Shown piece after piece: positions 31,653 to 44,314 of a stretch of DNA of 64,000 nucleotides. The stretch is from the NCBI RefSeq assembly GCF_021018805.1, contig NW_026961096.1, positions 62,001 through 126,000 on the forward strand, read 5' to 3'. The notes beneath the pieces are model-generated. The model saw only the letters and a list, made by a program, of their open reading frames with translations. It was not told the DNA's origin and did no database searches. The DNA comes from Prinia subflava. Lineage: Eukaryota; Chordata; Aves; Passeriformes; Cisticolidae. The stretch's first letter is position 1, and every line of letters begins with the position of its first letter. The position numbers and the translations under genes are program-made.

Positions 31653-32223
31653 ACCCCCCTTTAAAACCGGGGTGCCTTCGGCCGTGCCACAACAAAGATG
31701 GCGGCCCAACAGGAAATGGTTTCAGCCACAAACAAGATGGCAGCCGGAAGTATGGGCAGCCACCTAATGCCCCGCTCAAGATGGCGGCTCGTCGAGCCGC
31801 CTTCGACCTTCCAAAGACGGCGGCCAAAAAAGGCGGGAAAACACAAGGACCACCCATGGGCGTCGACCCAACTGCCTGCGCCCGACCCCGAAAACGGCGC
31901 CGCTCAGGAACAATTTTCAGCGTCGCTTCCCGGCGCGAGGGAGCTGTGTGCCCGCTGTGCCGCGCCGCGGTGCGGTTGCGGCAGCCATTTTGGTGAGGCG
32001 CCTGAGTAACCAGCTACCCGGGGCCTTCGGGGCTGCCACAAAAAAGATGGCGGCTCTACCGGATGTGTCTTCACCACAACCAAGATGGCGGCTACAACGG
32101 GCGGAAGTAACGTTTATATAGGGTTTATATAGGGTTTGGACCCTATAGCCGCGGCCGAACCAAGGCTCTGCTGCAGGTGTATTCGAGACATCTTTCCTCT
32201 TTGTTTGACAGAAGGAAGAGGGG

Positions 32224-32257
<34 letters not shown>

Positions 32258-32399
32258 AGAAAAAACGGGAGCAGTTCCGGGGCGGTCCCGGGGCGGTCCC
32301 GGGGCGGTGTGCGCCGTCACTGCCGCCTTCTCGGCGGGCGATTCCAAGGCGCTGTCGGGCTCTCTGCCGGCCGGTCGGCGGGCGGGCGGCCGGGACGCG
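31653..32399 (+). promoter_or_regulatory. MIS18A: YY1/ETS promoter, MIS18A-like copy B
   Basis: All YY1 and ETS motifs and the duplicated 90-bp block of copy A are kept (first YY1 site at 31695). The A run is 29 bases (32224-32252), one longer than in A. This changes which upstream frame joins the exon 1 frame but not the promoter motifs. Confidence 0.7.
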
Positions 32400-35210
32400 A
32401 TGGCGCTGTGCCCGGAGCTGGAGCGCTCGCTGTCGCTGCTGCAGCCGGGCGCCGACCGGGCCCAGCAGCAGCAGGAGCGGCGGGCGGACGCGGCCCCCAC
32501 GCCCATGGTGTTCATGTGCGCCGGCTGCGGGCGCCCCGTGGGCGACACCCGCACCTGGGGTTCAGTGTCGAGGACAGCGGCCCCATCCTGCTGCGCAGTG
32601 AGTACCAGCGCTGCCACCCCCGTGCCGCCGCGGTCGCTGCCGCCGTGCCTCCTGCCCTGCCTCCCGCCGCAGCTGCGGCCGCCAGCGTCGCCGCGGACCC
32701 GGGGCGGAAGGGCTCCGAGCTCCCCGGAGAGTGCGGATGGTGAGGGCCGGGCCTGGCTGGACACAGTCCCGGGGGAGTCGGGGGTTCCCGGCGCTGGGGA
32801 CCGGCAAAGGGCCCGGAGCGCTCGTGTGGCCCGAGAGCCCCTGGAGCACTTATCTGGGGTGGGCTGTACAAGCCGCGTATGGCCTAAGGGAGAGGGATTT
32901 CTCACAAGGACATGTAGTGATGGACAAGGGAGGCAGCTTTAGATTAAATGTCGGGAAGAAATTTTTCCCTGCGAGGGCGGTGAGGCCGTGGTACAGGTTC
33001 CCCAGAGAAGCTGTGGCTGCCCCTGTGTCCCTGGAAGTGCCCAAGGCCAGGTTGGACGGGGCTTGGAACACCCTGGGATAGTGGAAGCTGTCCCTGCCCA
33101 GGGCCGGGGGTGGAATGGGGTGAGCTTGAAGGCCCCTTCCACAATTCAGCGATTCTGATGGTCTTGGTCTTGCTGAGGTTAGCCAGCCTGAGGAGCTGAT
33201 GCAAATTCAGGCTAAAAGATGAGTGCTCATCATTTATACTGTGTAAAGCATGAATGAAAGGTTTAAAAAGTTCTAATGCATGATTTAAAATTTTTTTTTT
33301 ATTTTTAAGAAAAGGGATGGGGAGAGGTGCCTCCTTTTATTTTCTTCTGAATAAATGTTATTCCTTGCTTGCAGCATGGTAGAAACCCTACTCTGCTCTG
33401 GCTGCTCCAGGACCCTTGGCAGCAGATACATGCACGCCTCAAGGCATCTCGACTGCAAGAGGGATTTGTTCTGTGTCCGTACTGACTCTGTTGAAAGGTA
33501 AGTGCAGAATGTTTATGGGTCAGCCTGCCAGCTCCACTGCACTCACCAGGCATGGCACTGAGGGTGCTCCTGTTACATCTCTGGCAAGGCTGGAGGGAGC
33601 GTCTTCTGCTGCTCTGTCCCACGGTGGTTTTCTGTATTGGTGCTGTTGGCATCCCAGTGCTCAGCTGTAGGGAACATCACCTGTGTAAGGCACATCCTAG
33701 AAAAAGAACCAAAACAAACCAACCTGGCCTGCCTTTTGTGTGGGAAGTTGCATTCCAGCCCAGAAAATATCACCAGGTCCAGGGCACTGGAGGGTTCCTT
33801 CGCATTTGATTGGAAGAGTTCACAAACCAAGCACCAAAGAGGCCTGGCTGGAGCCTGTTAGGGGTCCGCATGATCAGCAGGGAGTGTGGCCAGAGGGGCT
33901 CGGGCAGGACTTGGGGTGGCTCTGCCCTGTGCTGGCCACATCTGCTCTGTCCTTGCTAAGATGGGCAAAGGCAACTCTGACAACTGAGTACGTGCTTGAG
34001 ACTCTCACTCAGCTGTCTTAAAATCTGTCTAGAAAATGAAAGTGTGCTCAGGTTTAGCTTGTTTGTAGCACTTCAAAGTGGTTATTAAAAACTGTATCCT
34101 CAATTAAGGCTCCGCACCAGAGTCCTTTTGTGCAGGCATTGTTCTAATAGACAGTGGTTGTTCATCTGGACTGGTATTAATGTCTCTATTTTTTTCTGAA
34201 GTTCCCATTTATTTTGCTGTATTGCTGTGGATATTCACCCTCGTACTCTGGACAGTGGTTTGGGGATTTTTTTCCTTCATTCCACCACTAGAATACTTTT
34301 TTTATTGCATGGCAGTAAAATTCTCTAAAGCAGTAACCTGGCTGCAGAATGGCATTTTCTGGCAAAGGGATGCTGCTTCTGCCAGCCAGCACTGCACTGT
34401 TCTTGGTGTCTTGGTGCCATTTTCCACTGTATCCCGTATTCCCAGAATCCAGGGCTATCTCTCAGGGTTCTGAAGGAGTGCTGTATTTGGATTTTTGGCT
34501 TCAGTGTGGGAAGTGCATGATGTAACCTGTGGCATCTCAGCTCTAGGCCAGGAACCCTGGAAAAGCAAGCTCTCATTCACGAGGAGCCGCTTCCTCTCGA
34601 AAGTCCAGCTGTCTTGCAAGAGGTGCCGCACAGGGTGAGATTTAACCTTACATCATTCTTTGTTGAAATCACCTCTGAGAAGTCTTAATATGCTTCAATG
34701 GTTTCTGCAGAACAGCTTATTCCACCCAGAGCAATTCAGTGCATTGTAACATGTACTGGACTGCTTCCTGTAATTGCTGTCTTGTGCTCTGCAAGACTTT
34801 TAGCCACTTTTCCTTCAGTTTTCTTGGTAGTTAGCATTTTCTGTTTATCAAGCACAGCATTAGGTTCCTATTTCTGTCTCAGAAATTTGATATGATGTTT
34901 CTAGTTAGTTCCGATTCACTTCTCTAGATCTTCATTTAACTTTTAGCCATGTTTCTTCTGCCTCCTGTGGAAATGGACTTAATGCTTTTGCTGTAACTTT
35001 ATCTTGAAATATTAATCACAAATTAATCATGGTAAATCAAGTTGATGTTTTGCTCTACTAAAATCTTGTGACTGCAGGTCGGAAGAGTTGGGAGCGAACA
35101 GCCTGAGGAAGTGGACTGTGGAAGCTGAAGGTTGTCCAGCCAAAGCTGAGTGTGTGGCTCTGACACTGACCAAGGCTGGAAAGAGTTACTGTGTGGACAG
35201 AGAATGTTAG
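32400..35210 (+). CDS. MIS18A: MIS18A-like gene, copy B (frameshift in exon 1)
   Basis: Exons are 32400-32597, 32673-32739, 33375-33497, 34541-34634 and 35082-35210. The exons appear identical to copy A, including the missing base after the tryptophan codon in exon 1 and TCG in place of the TAG acceptor before exon 5. Introns have a few substitutions (for example in the 34050 region). Copy B has the same problems as A and is probably non-functional or encodes an altered protein, unless the exon 1 gap is a consensus error. Confidence 0.8.
32893..33161 (+). mobile_element. CR1 LINE 3' end, intron 2, copy B
   Basis: Same insertion as in copy A, at the same intron position, without visible change. 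Confidence 0.9.
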
Positions 35211-35915
35211 AACCAGGTGAGCTTTCACAGGATGAAAGGAGCGAGGAGAGAATCGAATGGAAAGAATTGCTGAGATCAGGTTTGAGCCCTTTCTTTGGGT
35301 TTGGGATTTGTTTTGGTTTTTTTGTTACCCAACACTGCTTAGCATTACTACTGTGAGATTTAAAGTTTTCTCCAAAAACTCAGAATGAATTTCCCCACTC
35401 TGCCCCACTGGTAGGCACCGCATCTCTTAGAAAAGCTCCTACCCACCATCTTCACTGCCCCAGTTTGAAGTAGTGCTCCAGTTTAGCCCGTAGTAATGGG
35501 TCTTACATCCCTTTCTGTTCAGGTAACTACACCATTTTGTTATTGACATATCTGCCAGAGGAGCCTACATTACTCCAGTGTAATTTGTGAGGCAGTTTCT
35601 GCTCTAACAAGTTTTTGAATGCTGCTCAACTGCAAGAGAGCTCCTTCTGGATGTTTGAAGGTGACAGAAGAGATGGTCGCATCCCAGGAGCTTGATTTTG
35701 GAATGTTTAATGGAATTGGCCCAGTAGCTTTTACTTGTGGGCTTTGCAAGTCTGCCCACAGCAGGTCCAGCCTGTGCTTCAACTTAGAGCCCTCAGTGGG
35801 CAGGGAAATGGACCTTGGAGAGATTGTTACAGCTCTACTTAACGCTTTCTGAATTGGGATGATTTTCTGGAAGTAGGCTGTCCATTCTGACCCATTTTCT
35901 TCTCTCTCCTTGCAG

Positions 35916-36234
35916 ACTGTAGCTGCTAAAAGGCTGAGGTGAGACCAGGATCTGCAAAATCTCTGACTCTCCATGTCTTCCCAAGGCTGAAGCCGTGTTT
36001 GCTGTCAATGACAACCCAGTGGAAGATGCTAAAGACTGAAAACTTTGGGGTTTTTCCCCTGAATCCCACGACACTCTCTGCAGCTGTGCCCTGCATATCT
36101 CTTAAAAGAGTTTCCGGCTTTAGAAGGGTTTTACCCTGTGCAATATTGATCTATAAGTCAATGAAAAAGAATCTTACTGTATCAATGTGATGTTACTTGG
36201 TTTGAGTTGTTTAATTAAAGCATATCATTGATAA
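35916..36234 (+). other. MIS18A: 3' UTR exon with ATTAAA, copy B
   Basis: Same acceptor as copy A, with ATTAAA at 36214-36219. Confidence 0.45.
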
Positions 36235-36913
36235 GGGGTTTGAGAATCCCTTGGACGGCCCTTGGGGCTGGCAGCTCTGATTTATTTTCTCTTCATTCCT
36301 TTAATGTCGTTCAATTATTTCTTAAGCAATTACTGCAATTTGGATATCCAGTAAGGACAGCAGCATTCCCACTCTGCTGGATTGGGAAATCCAAGCCCAA
36401 TTCCTTGGAGAGATTGAGGGGATGGGGAGCTGAGCCTCAGGCTGGGTTTTGACAGTGGGAATTCGGTGAGGAAGAAAGAAGAGAGATTTCCCCAAAAAGG
36501 GGTTTAGGCCAGTTCTGCTGGCTTTGGGTGCCTCTACCTCCCAAAAATCCTCCTGGTTCAACAGGACTTGAAGAAGCAGCAGGATGTGCTAGGGGCCTGT
36601 GCTGAGACCCCCAAACCCTGGTCAGGGAGGCTGGGAAGTGTCAGCTCCAGAGGAACACCAGAGAGGGGCTACGCTGGGACGCCTCAAATTGCAGCCAGAG
36701 ATGCTGGGCACTGCTGCACCTTTGGGACACTGCAGCGAGGCTCCACTGCCTGATGCAGAGAGCTGTCCCATTATTGTTTGTCGTGCTTAGAAGCGGGCAG
36801 GTCATTCCAGCTGCACGGGTTGAAAAGCCCAGGGGAGCAGGTGGAGTCGCAGACGATCACACAGAAGCCAAGCTGGGAGAGGAAATGAGCTGTGCCACAG
36901 ATTTCTTTTTCCC

Positions 36914-37478
36914 CAATGCCCCAGCACAGCCCCGGCTGCGGGCGGATCAAGAGCGGCTCGGCCCCAGTGCCCGGCCCGGAGCGGCTCCTGCCGCCCGCCG
37001 CCATCCCGGTCCCAGTCCCGGCCCCAACGCCGCCCCGGTGCTCCGGCCCCCAGACGCACAGCCCGCCCGCCGGGGGAGAGGCGGCTGCTCTCGGGACCCC
37101 CAGCCGACACCGAGAGGAGCCGAACGAGAAACCCCCAGTCCCACTCCCGGCTCTGCCTCAGTGCCCCGAGCTCCGCCCAGCCCGGGAGCAGCCCGGGCTG
37201 GGCTCCAGTGTGAGGGGGGGCCGGCCCGGGGGAGAGGGGCGGGGCCGGCTCGGGGGAGAGGGGCGGGGCCGGCTCGGGGGAGAGGGGCGGGGCCGGCCCG
37301 GAGGAGAGGGGCGGGGCCGGCCCGGAGGAGAGGGGCGGGGCCCGCTCGGAGGAGAGGGGCGGGGCCGGCCCGGAGGAGAGGGGCGGGGCCGCGGGCGATG
37401 GTCCCACCTACAACTCGGGCAGGGCGGGGAGGGCTCGGGGTGGGGCCGGGGCTCTGTGAGGCACTGCTGCAGATGTGG
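36914..37478. promoter_or_regulatory. CpG island with GC boxes, unit B
   Basis: Counterpart of the unit A island. The embedded 24-bp minisatellite (37217-37384) has seven units. The added unit follows the variant GGGGCCCGCTCGG unit and copies its neighbour type. Confidence 0.55.
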
Positions 37479-38090
37479 AAGTGTCTGAGCTGGAGATATG
37501 CAGAGAACATCTGAATTCCATACTTGCCCCTTGTGCAATGAAGAACTAAGTTGCACGCGAGGGGAGCAGTATTTATAAACTGTCTCCATATTTCCCTGTC
37601 ATTCTGGCTGTTTGGATTTAGCCTGGGCTTATCAGCTAGATCATAAACAAGCCAACCCAGCTCCTGAACTCTCAATGAAATGCTTCTACAGACAGACAAG
37701 CTAGTAATGATTCCAAAGGAAAAATTGTAAATGAAGGCTAATGATTGCTGGGGAATTTCCTTAGGAACTTCCTTAGGAATGATGAACTTCACACACAGAA
37801 TTTTGGAGGTGGAATCCAAATTTCAGCCTTGGGCACTTGCAGGAGAAGAGGGATCCTTATCCATAGCAAGGAAAGTCTGGTGCCCCAGTGTGTCAAGTGC
37901 TGACAGTGAACTGTCTAGGGAATGAGCAGCAAGTCCCCCCTGCCCTCACACTCAGAGCGGCAGCAGCCACAGGTGTCAGCTATGAGAATGATGAGGACAG
38001 GGAACAAAGACAGCTGGGTGCTGTAACGATGATGAGGGGGCGGGTCCTCCCGAGGCTGCTTTAAGAGGGGGTGCCTCAGCTCAGTTCCGC

Positions 38091-38151
38091 ATGGAGCTGC
38101 TGGAAGAGAGAGGCTTATGGTGGCCTCCCAGGCATGTCTCATGGAGTGATG
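38091..38151 (+). CDS. Possible first coding exon (MELLEERGLWW...), unit B
   Basis: Identical to the unit A segment, with the same GC box, TTTAAG and GTGAGA donor. It is not recognised. The perfect match between units reflects recent duplication and is not evidence of coding constraint. Confidence 0.3.
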
Positions 38152-38347
38152 GTGAGAGCCTCTCATTGGGTCTGGGGGAGCAACTGGATGCACTTGGGTG
38201 TGGGGCTTTGCTTGAAGGAGGTGCTGGGGGGCAAACCTTTGTGCTAGACGGGGCAGCAGCCGGTGAGCCAGTGTGGGTTTGTACAGGGGACTTTCACCTT
38301 TTGCTTTTCAATTTTATCTTGCTAATCCCTCCCTGCTGCCCCTGAAA

Positions 38348-40975
38348 AAAATGGGGGTTATGAGGACAAAGGAAGTTTAAATTGAGGGAAGAAACTCCTG
38401 TTTTGTTATTGTCTGTGTTTAAATTGGTGAAAAACCCCCTTTGCCTAGGATTTTAATGAATAGTAGTATTTAAATGTGGTTTTTATTAAATATTATGGTT
38501 TTTGGTGGTATATAGTGTTTTGCTTTATTTTTTGGTTGTATTTATTAGATGTAATTTAGTTTTTGAGTGAAGATAACTTAATGGATGAGTTTGTTTGTAT
38601 TTGAGATAGAATTAATTCGAGTAGCTTTTTAAATAGACTTCTGATAAATGTTATTGAGGTTTTGTTTTTATTTATTGTATGTAGGGATTCAGATTGGGTA
38701 GGGCTGGCTTGGGTGATGGAGATTTGGGTGTTTTGTTGGATGCAGCTTTTAATATTTAAAAGTTTTTTCTGTTTAGTTTTTTTAAGGTGGTTTTTACTAT
38801 TTCACTGTGTAGATTTATTTTGTTTGTTGATGGTGTATGATAAGGGATACGGTCTATTTATTTAATGTTGTATTTCTTACTTCAGGTGTTGATCATGTTT
38901 TTTTTTTTAGACTGGGTTTTGTTGTTTGTTTTTTTTTATGGGGTATGATATGTTAAAGGATATGCTTTCTAAGGCTTACCATGGTGTAATGGGATGTAAT
39001 ATGAGGTACAGGGTCTGCTTTCAGTCATTTAGTGGTGTTTATTGTTATTGCGGTGAGTATGTAGTGTTTTGGTTGGTTTGAGGTAGTGTGATGTAGTTAA
39101 TTTGTTAGGATTTTCTAATACATGTGGTTGGATTATTGTTTCTTTTATTGCAAGGGTTTATTCATTTGGTTTATTTGGTTGCAGTATATGTTTGATAGGT
39201 TCAGATAATTTGGGAGATACTGTTCATGGTTAAATTGATCTTTTGGTTTTGTGTGTATATATAGGTGATTTTTTTGTTTGGATGGTTTGAGGCATTATGG
39301 GTTTATTGAATTAGGAATAATATTTTTGGTGTTGTTAAGTTTATTTGTGATATTTTTATATTTGCGGCATGATTTGTTTGTTGTTTTGGTGGGTCTTATT
39401 TGTTTTATTTTTGCAAACATGGCAGTGATATGGTGGATTTTTTAGGTAGTTTTTTGGGGTAGTGACATTCCTGTTTTGTTGCGGTGTGGATTTTCTACTC
39501 TAAGTTTTCAAGCTAGCTTTCTATTTCATTTGTGTGTTATGATTTAAATTATACATACTGTTAGGTGTCAATCCTCTGTGCCCCTGCCTCTATTTCTAGA
39601 GCTTTCCCTGCCAGTCTTTTTTAAATCGATATATCATTTGCTGTTTCATATCATCACACTGCTTCTGCTATTCCCATTGGATTTTGTTCTGTACTCCCTG
39701 CCCTAAACCCCTCCCTGAGTGCATTTTCATTGGTTGCTTGCTTTGTATTGCCCTGTCTATAAAACGCACGGGAGGACACGTGCCCCCGGTCTTTGGGGTC
39801 CAGCTTTTAGTTGTTATGCTTCAGTTATACCTGTAATAAATCTCCTTAGTTTACCCCAAGACCCGTCTCGTCTTCACTTTGTCTCTGCGCGCATAGACTG
39901 GCTGAACCAGAGTCCCGGTGGGGAAGTGAGAGCTCCCCGGGGGAAGGTGTCGCACCCCTGAATGTCGCTGCGTGCCCTGGGGTTTAGGAAAACACGCACA
40001 GCGACACTGTTTACTAGTTTAGATTTTTTCATGTTGTTAATTAGTTTGGGTTTTTTAGTTATTTTATAGAGTAGTGGTTATTATTTATGAGTTAGTGTAG
40101 GTTTTTTTAGTTGTGTTTAGGGTCAGTTGTAGGTCAGTTTTGAGTTCAGCAAGTTGGATTGATTTATATCTTCTGCTAGTTTTTGTGATTTGCTGTGTGG
40201 AATTCTCTATGGTTGTTTCCAGTTTTTGTTCTATTTTTATGATGTGATAAGAATTGTTAGTGAAAAGACTCTAGTGTTCTTTGTTTGTATGGTGGAGTTT
40301 TTTAGTTTGTGTTCATTTTTTGGTTTTTTTTTGTTAATGGTAATAAAGATTTTTTGGGGGGTTAATTTGTGATTACTTGAAAGATTTTAGGGACATTTAG
40401 GCTTTTTTATGTGGGTGTGCTGTATGAAGAGAGTAATTTATTTGTTTTATGTGATGTTGGTGGTGTGGTGGGTAGAGGGCCTTTTTGTAGTAGTTATTTT
40501 AAATGTTTGAGGGGTTTTGGCACTTTAGTTACAGTGGGACTTTTAAATTTTATTTTTAGTTAGTTTTTTTAGGTTTTATTACAGTTAACAGTTGTGATTT
40601 TTTTTGCTGTGTTAGTAATAGAAGTGGATTTTGATTTTGTATGTAGTGATGGGATTATTGTATATGGCATACTAGTGTTGACTGGGATTTAAATTTCTGT
40701 GGTTCTGATGTGTTAGGTTAATATGTTTATGTATTTCAAAACACATGGGATTTTGCTTTTTGTTTGGTTAGAGACAGGCCTTTTTAAGTTTGGGGAGGTT
40801 CTGGATGTATATTTGAGTTTTTTTAAAGGAATTGGACGAGGTATTATTTTCATTATATTTAGTAGTTTGATTATGGGTCATCAGAGTTGGCTTTTTTTGG
40901 TGCAATTTTTTTTGAGTTTTCTTTTTCAAAGTTCATGTATTTGTGTGGTTAGGGCAGTGGTGTTTCTGGTGTAAC
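38348..40975. other. C-depleted T/G-rich block, junction of units B and C
   Basis: Same tract as 18290-20915, including the embedded LTR-like element. It ends near 40975, where normal composition resumes with TCTAAGCATCCATTG. Confidence 0.75.
39559..40006 (+). mobile_element. Solo-LTR-like element, unit B
   Basis: Counterpart of 19501-19948, with TATAAAA and AATAAA in the same places. One base differs near 39620 (T in place of C). Confidence 0.5.
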
Positions 40976-41115
40976 TCTAAGCATCCATTGTTGTTTGTGT
41001 GTTCCAGCTGCTCTGCTCGTATTACATTGAGACCCCCTTACAGAGCGGCAAACAGCTCTGCTGAGACCGTGCCCTGATGTTTGGTTTTCTTTGTGAGAGC
41101 TGACTGAGACACAGC

Positions 41116-42126
41116 AGCCCGGGGACAGCAGGGAATTCCCCAAGGGCAGGACGGCCTTCCTTTGCACCCGACGCAGATTCTCGTTCCCGGAAGTCCCAGA
41201 GATAAGTGGAGGGCTATGAGCCACAGAGGGGATGAAAGCAGGGTGCCGGGTGGGAACTCGCGGAGAGGGGTCTGGAGTCAGCTCTGCAGACCGGGATGGC
41301 CCAGATGTGACCCTTTAGGCCACATCGAGGGAAAGTCTCCGTTTTGATCACAGTGCTGAGGTGTGCAGGGCAGAGCAGTCCCAGGCCATGTGGAGTCACT
41401 TGTCTGTTGTGCACTCTGTGTCTTTTGGGCGTCTCACATGCAATATCTTCTGCCTTAGCCCTTCGAGGAGCCTCTCGGAAACACCAGGCATCGTTCTTAA
41501 TACCTCCCTATTCCTCAGCTCGGTGGCTTTGACTTGGGACCTCGCACGCACATCAGAATCACATCTCTCTTCAGAAGCATCCGGTCCCAGGTCTTTTCAG
41601 GTCTTGTTCTGAGCTGTACTGACAGCTGTGCACCGCAATGATCCATTGTGGCGGAGTAGGCATTGTAAGAATGCCGAGATAGGTCGAGGTATCTGACCGT
41701 AGGTTTCTCGGGCATCCATCTTTGCGGTTCTCGGACGAAGCAGTTCTGCTGGCGTCTTCTTGCTGCCGGGTTCTTTGAGCGTCATCGGCTCTACATCGGT
41801 CTTACCTCGGTCATCTCCTTCCGCATTCTCTCGGCCCTCAGGGTCCTTCTTCTTGCCAAGCCTTTTCTCTCGCTGTTGCGTCCTTCTCGTTTGTGGTGTC
41901 CTGTGTCACGGGTGTTGGTGTGCGTTTGGCCCTGCGCTGCTCTGCCCTGCTGCGTAGCCTGGGTGTAGGGGTAATAGGACATGTCCCGGGGACTTGAAGT
42001 TTGCAGTGTAGGGTGTAGTGGGAGCGTAGAGGGTATTTTTAGGTGGGCACAAGATGCCTGGAGGTTTTAAGTTATCCTGCAGTGCTCTGACTTTTGTACT
42101 GACTTTCAGATGCAGATGGATTAAAT
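41116..42126 (+). repeat. Module a of the triplication, unit C
   Basis: Collinear with module a in A and B. The second cysteine of the CxxC segment is again lost. Confidence 0.65.
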
Positions 42127-43317
42127 CTGTGGCAGAGGGCCCCATCCTGGGTGAGGGTGTTCTCCTCCTCCACTGCCTGAAGAAGAAGGTTGGTTGGTGT
42201 TGGTCTTGGCAGGGGAGGTGTGAATGGTGGCTACATTGCAGCATTGTTCTTTGTGTTTATTTTTAGGTACTAAAGCTGGGTATTGGCAGTAAAGGTCAAT
42301 GAAGCAAGGTGAGCAGTGACTGGTGGATAGAAGCAGTTTTTATTGCTCAGGTCTTAATTTCTGGTGCAGCTCTAAGCATCCACTGTTGTTTTTTTATTTT
42401 AGTTGGTTCACTTGCTGGATGTCCCAGCCCTGGATGCCAGAGGCCAGATGGGTGTAAGCTTAAGGTACACTTGTGGCATACCTTAGTTGGACTGGGGAGG
42501 TTGCTGTTTCACACTGTTTCAGCATGCATTTTTGCTTGATTTCTTTGCAGGTGCTGCTGCTGCCCTAGGCATGCCAAGGAACGGAGGAGAGCAGGTGAGG
42601 GGGCATTTAGGCAGGGTCGCTCCTGGGCAAGGGGTTAAGCATGTACCTTTTCATTTTGCAGGTATCCTCCGGGCAGCCTCTGGAGTCGAATGTAGATCTA
42701 AGATGAGCCAGGACAGCAGTGTGGAGGAGACCTGGGGATTATTCTTCTGGAGGGGATCGTCACATTTTCATTTTCATGGTCCTAGGTGCCCTGTGGAGGT
42801 GCAGAGCTGATTTTGGATACGGCAGCACCGAAGCGGACACAGAGAATGTCTCGATGTTGATGGTCCTGATGCGTTCTTTTCAATCAAGAATGGATTTTGT
42901 CTACTCATCTCCTGAAAGATAAGTGTTGGGGCTGGTGGTCAGGAGCAGAGGAAAAACTTTTTCTGTTCTAGGAGGCAATTTAAAGTTAGCTGAGACGAGA
43001 GGGCTGTAGAGGGATGGACCATTTGGAAGTAAAGGGAGAGCATTTCTCCTCAGCCTCGTTGGAGCCTTCCCTGGCCAGGACAGTTCTGACCCCTCTCCGT
43101 GTTCTAGCGAGCTTTGTGGTGTCAGCCATCTTCAGGAGTGCACAGGGTTAGGGTGCACCAGGGGATGCCTGGCCCACCCTGGGATCCGTGTCCTAGGAGG
43201 AACCCAAGTTGCAGGTTGTAGGGTTCAGCAGGGGCACTTGACAGTGACACACAGAGGCTGAGGGAGGGCTTGAGAGGGAAAGGACTCAAGGGCTAGAGAG
43301 CACAGAGTGAAAATAAG

Positions 43318-43887
43318 GGCTACAAGTTAGAATACAGATATATCAGCCCTCACAGCAGCCCCTCCCAACCCTTGTTGTTCTGAGAGTAGGTGCTGGCAGC
43401 AACCCTAATGCAGGACAATGCCAGAACTCGTGAGAAGTGCAGGCAGTAACCCTAAGGCTAGGGTGAGGCAGGAAGTGATAGTGGGGAGCAGCATCCGACA
43501 GGGTTGAGTATAACCGGGGGTTTCCCGCCCCAGCCCACCCTGCGATCGTCTGTCTCTCCGCAGCCGGGGATTGCTGCCTGTCCCCGCTCAAGGCGACGGT
43601 CGGCTGGGCTTCGTGGCCATTGCCACCGCAAAGAGCTCTTCAGCTCTGTCAGCCTCTGCCCTGACTCAGGGCCACGCTTCGGATAGGAAGGGCAAACTGT
43701 GGATGATGTGTCTCGCTTGCGGGACAACTCTTGGGACCCTAACGGTAAAGGCGCGTCCTCGGCTGCAAGCGTAGGGTTCTCGAGAAGTAGGGTTCAGCAG
43801 GGGCACTTGATAGTGACACACAGAGCCTGAGGGAGGACTTGAGAGGGAAAGGACTCAAGGGCTAGAGAGCACAGAGTGAAAATAAGG
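43318..43887 (+). other. 569-bp segment present only in unit C
   Basis: Compared with A and B, unit C has an additional 569 bp here. It is bracketed by direct repeats: the stretch from GTTCAGCAGGGGCACTTGA through GAAAATAAGGGCTA occurs at about 43223-43323 and again at about 43792-43892. The first copy of the following region is diverged. One recombination between the direct repeats would turn the C arrangement into that of A and B, so the simplest reading is deletion in A/B. The segment contains a complete exon-like unit. Confidence 0.75.
43564..43744 (+). CDS. CxxC exon found only in unit C
   Basis: TCTGTCTCTCCGCAG precedes 181 bp that ends AACG/GTAAAG. One frame is open throughout (60 codons) and includes GRLGFVAIATAKSS, then KGKLWMMCLACGTTLGTL. 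The C-x2-C-G-x2-L-G pattern is close to the second zinc-binding motif of the Mis18 family (for example CGSCGIPVG in OIP5, CAGCSLNLG in MIS18A). It may be part of a Mis18-like gene whose first CxxC is in the module exons, but the evidence is one motif plus clean splice sites. Confidence 0.4.
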
Positions 43888-44314
43888 GCTATAGCCAGGG
43901 ATACAAGTTAGAATACAGATATACCTGCCCTCACAGCATCCCTCCCAACACCCCTGTTTTTCTGAGAGTAGGTGCCGGCAGCAACCCTAATGCAGGACAG
44001 TGCCAGAACTCCTGAGAGGTGCAGGCAGTAAGCTGAAGGCTAGGCGAGGCAGAAAGCAGCAGTGGGGTTGTGGATTCCCCTGGGTTTTTTATTAACAGGA
44101 TATGCCCACCATGGGATCTGTGTCCTGCTCTGGTGAGTGGTCACTGCCCCAAAAACGCGATGAGGACTTTGGCTCTGCAAGTTTGAGCCTCTGAGCGTTG
44201 CTAAATCTATTATTCAATGACCCAGGCATTCATAGAAGACAGTGAGTAGCAAAGGGGCAGGTGTTGGTAATTGTGCTGCCAAGGCCTTGTGTTCACATTT
44301 GGTTTCCTTTATTG

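Larger units (their letters stand above)
20179..40236. repeat. Tandem unit B (about 20.1 kb)
   Basis: This is the second complete period. It lies at an offset of 20178 from unit A in the upstream half and 20034 over the MIS18A-like gene. The change comes from a shorter A/T-rich minisatellite and from a 57-bp minisatellite with one full unit instead of three. It also differs by having seven rather than six 24-bp units in the GC-rich island. Apart from these length changes it tracks unit A with only occasional substitutions, which implies a recent duplication or ongoing homogenisation. Confidence 0.95.

Noticed and set aside
32114..32905. 263-codon open frame on the minus strand over exon 1 and the promoter
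   Set aside because: It includes a run of phenylalanines from the poly(A) tract and is antisense to recognisable MIS18A exons. It is a compositional shadow.
36947..37819. 290-codon minus-strand frame and overlapping plus-strand frames through the GC island
   Set aside because: They are driven by a 24-bp repeat whose period is a multiple of three, so every frame stays open. There is no splice or homology support.
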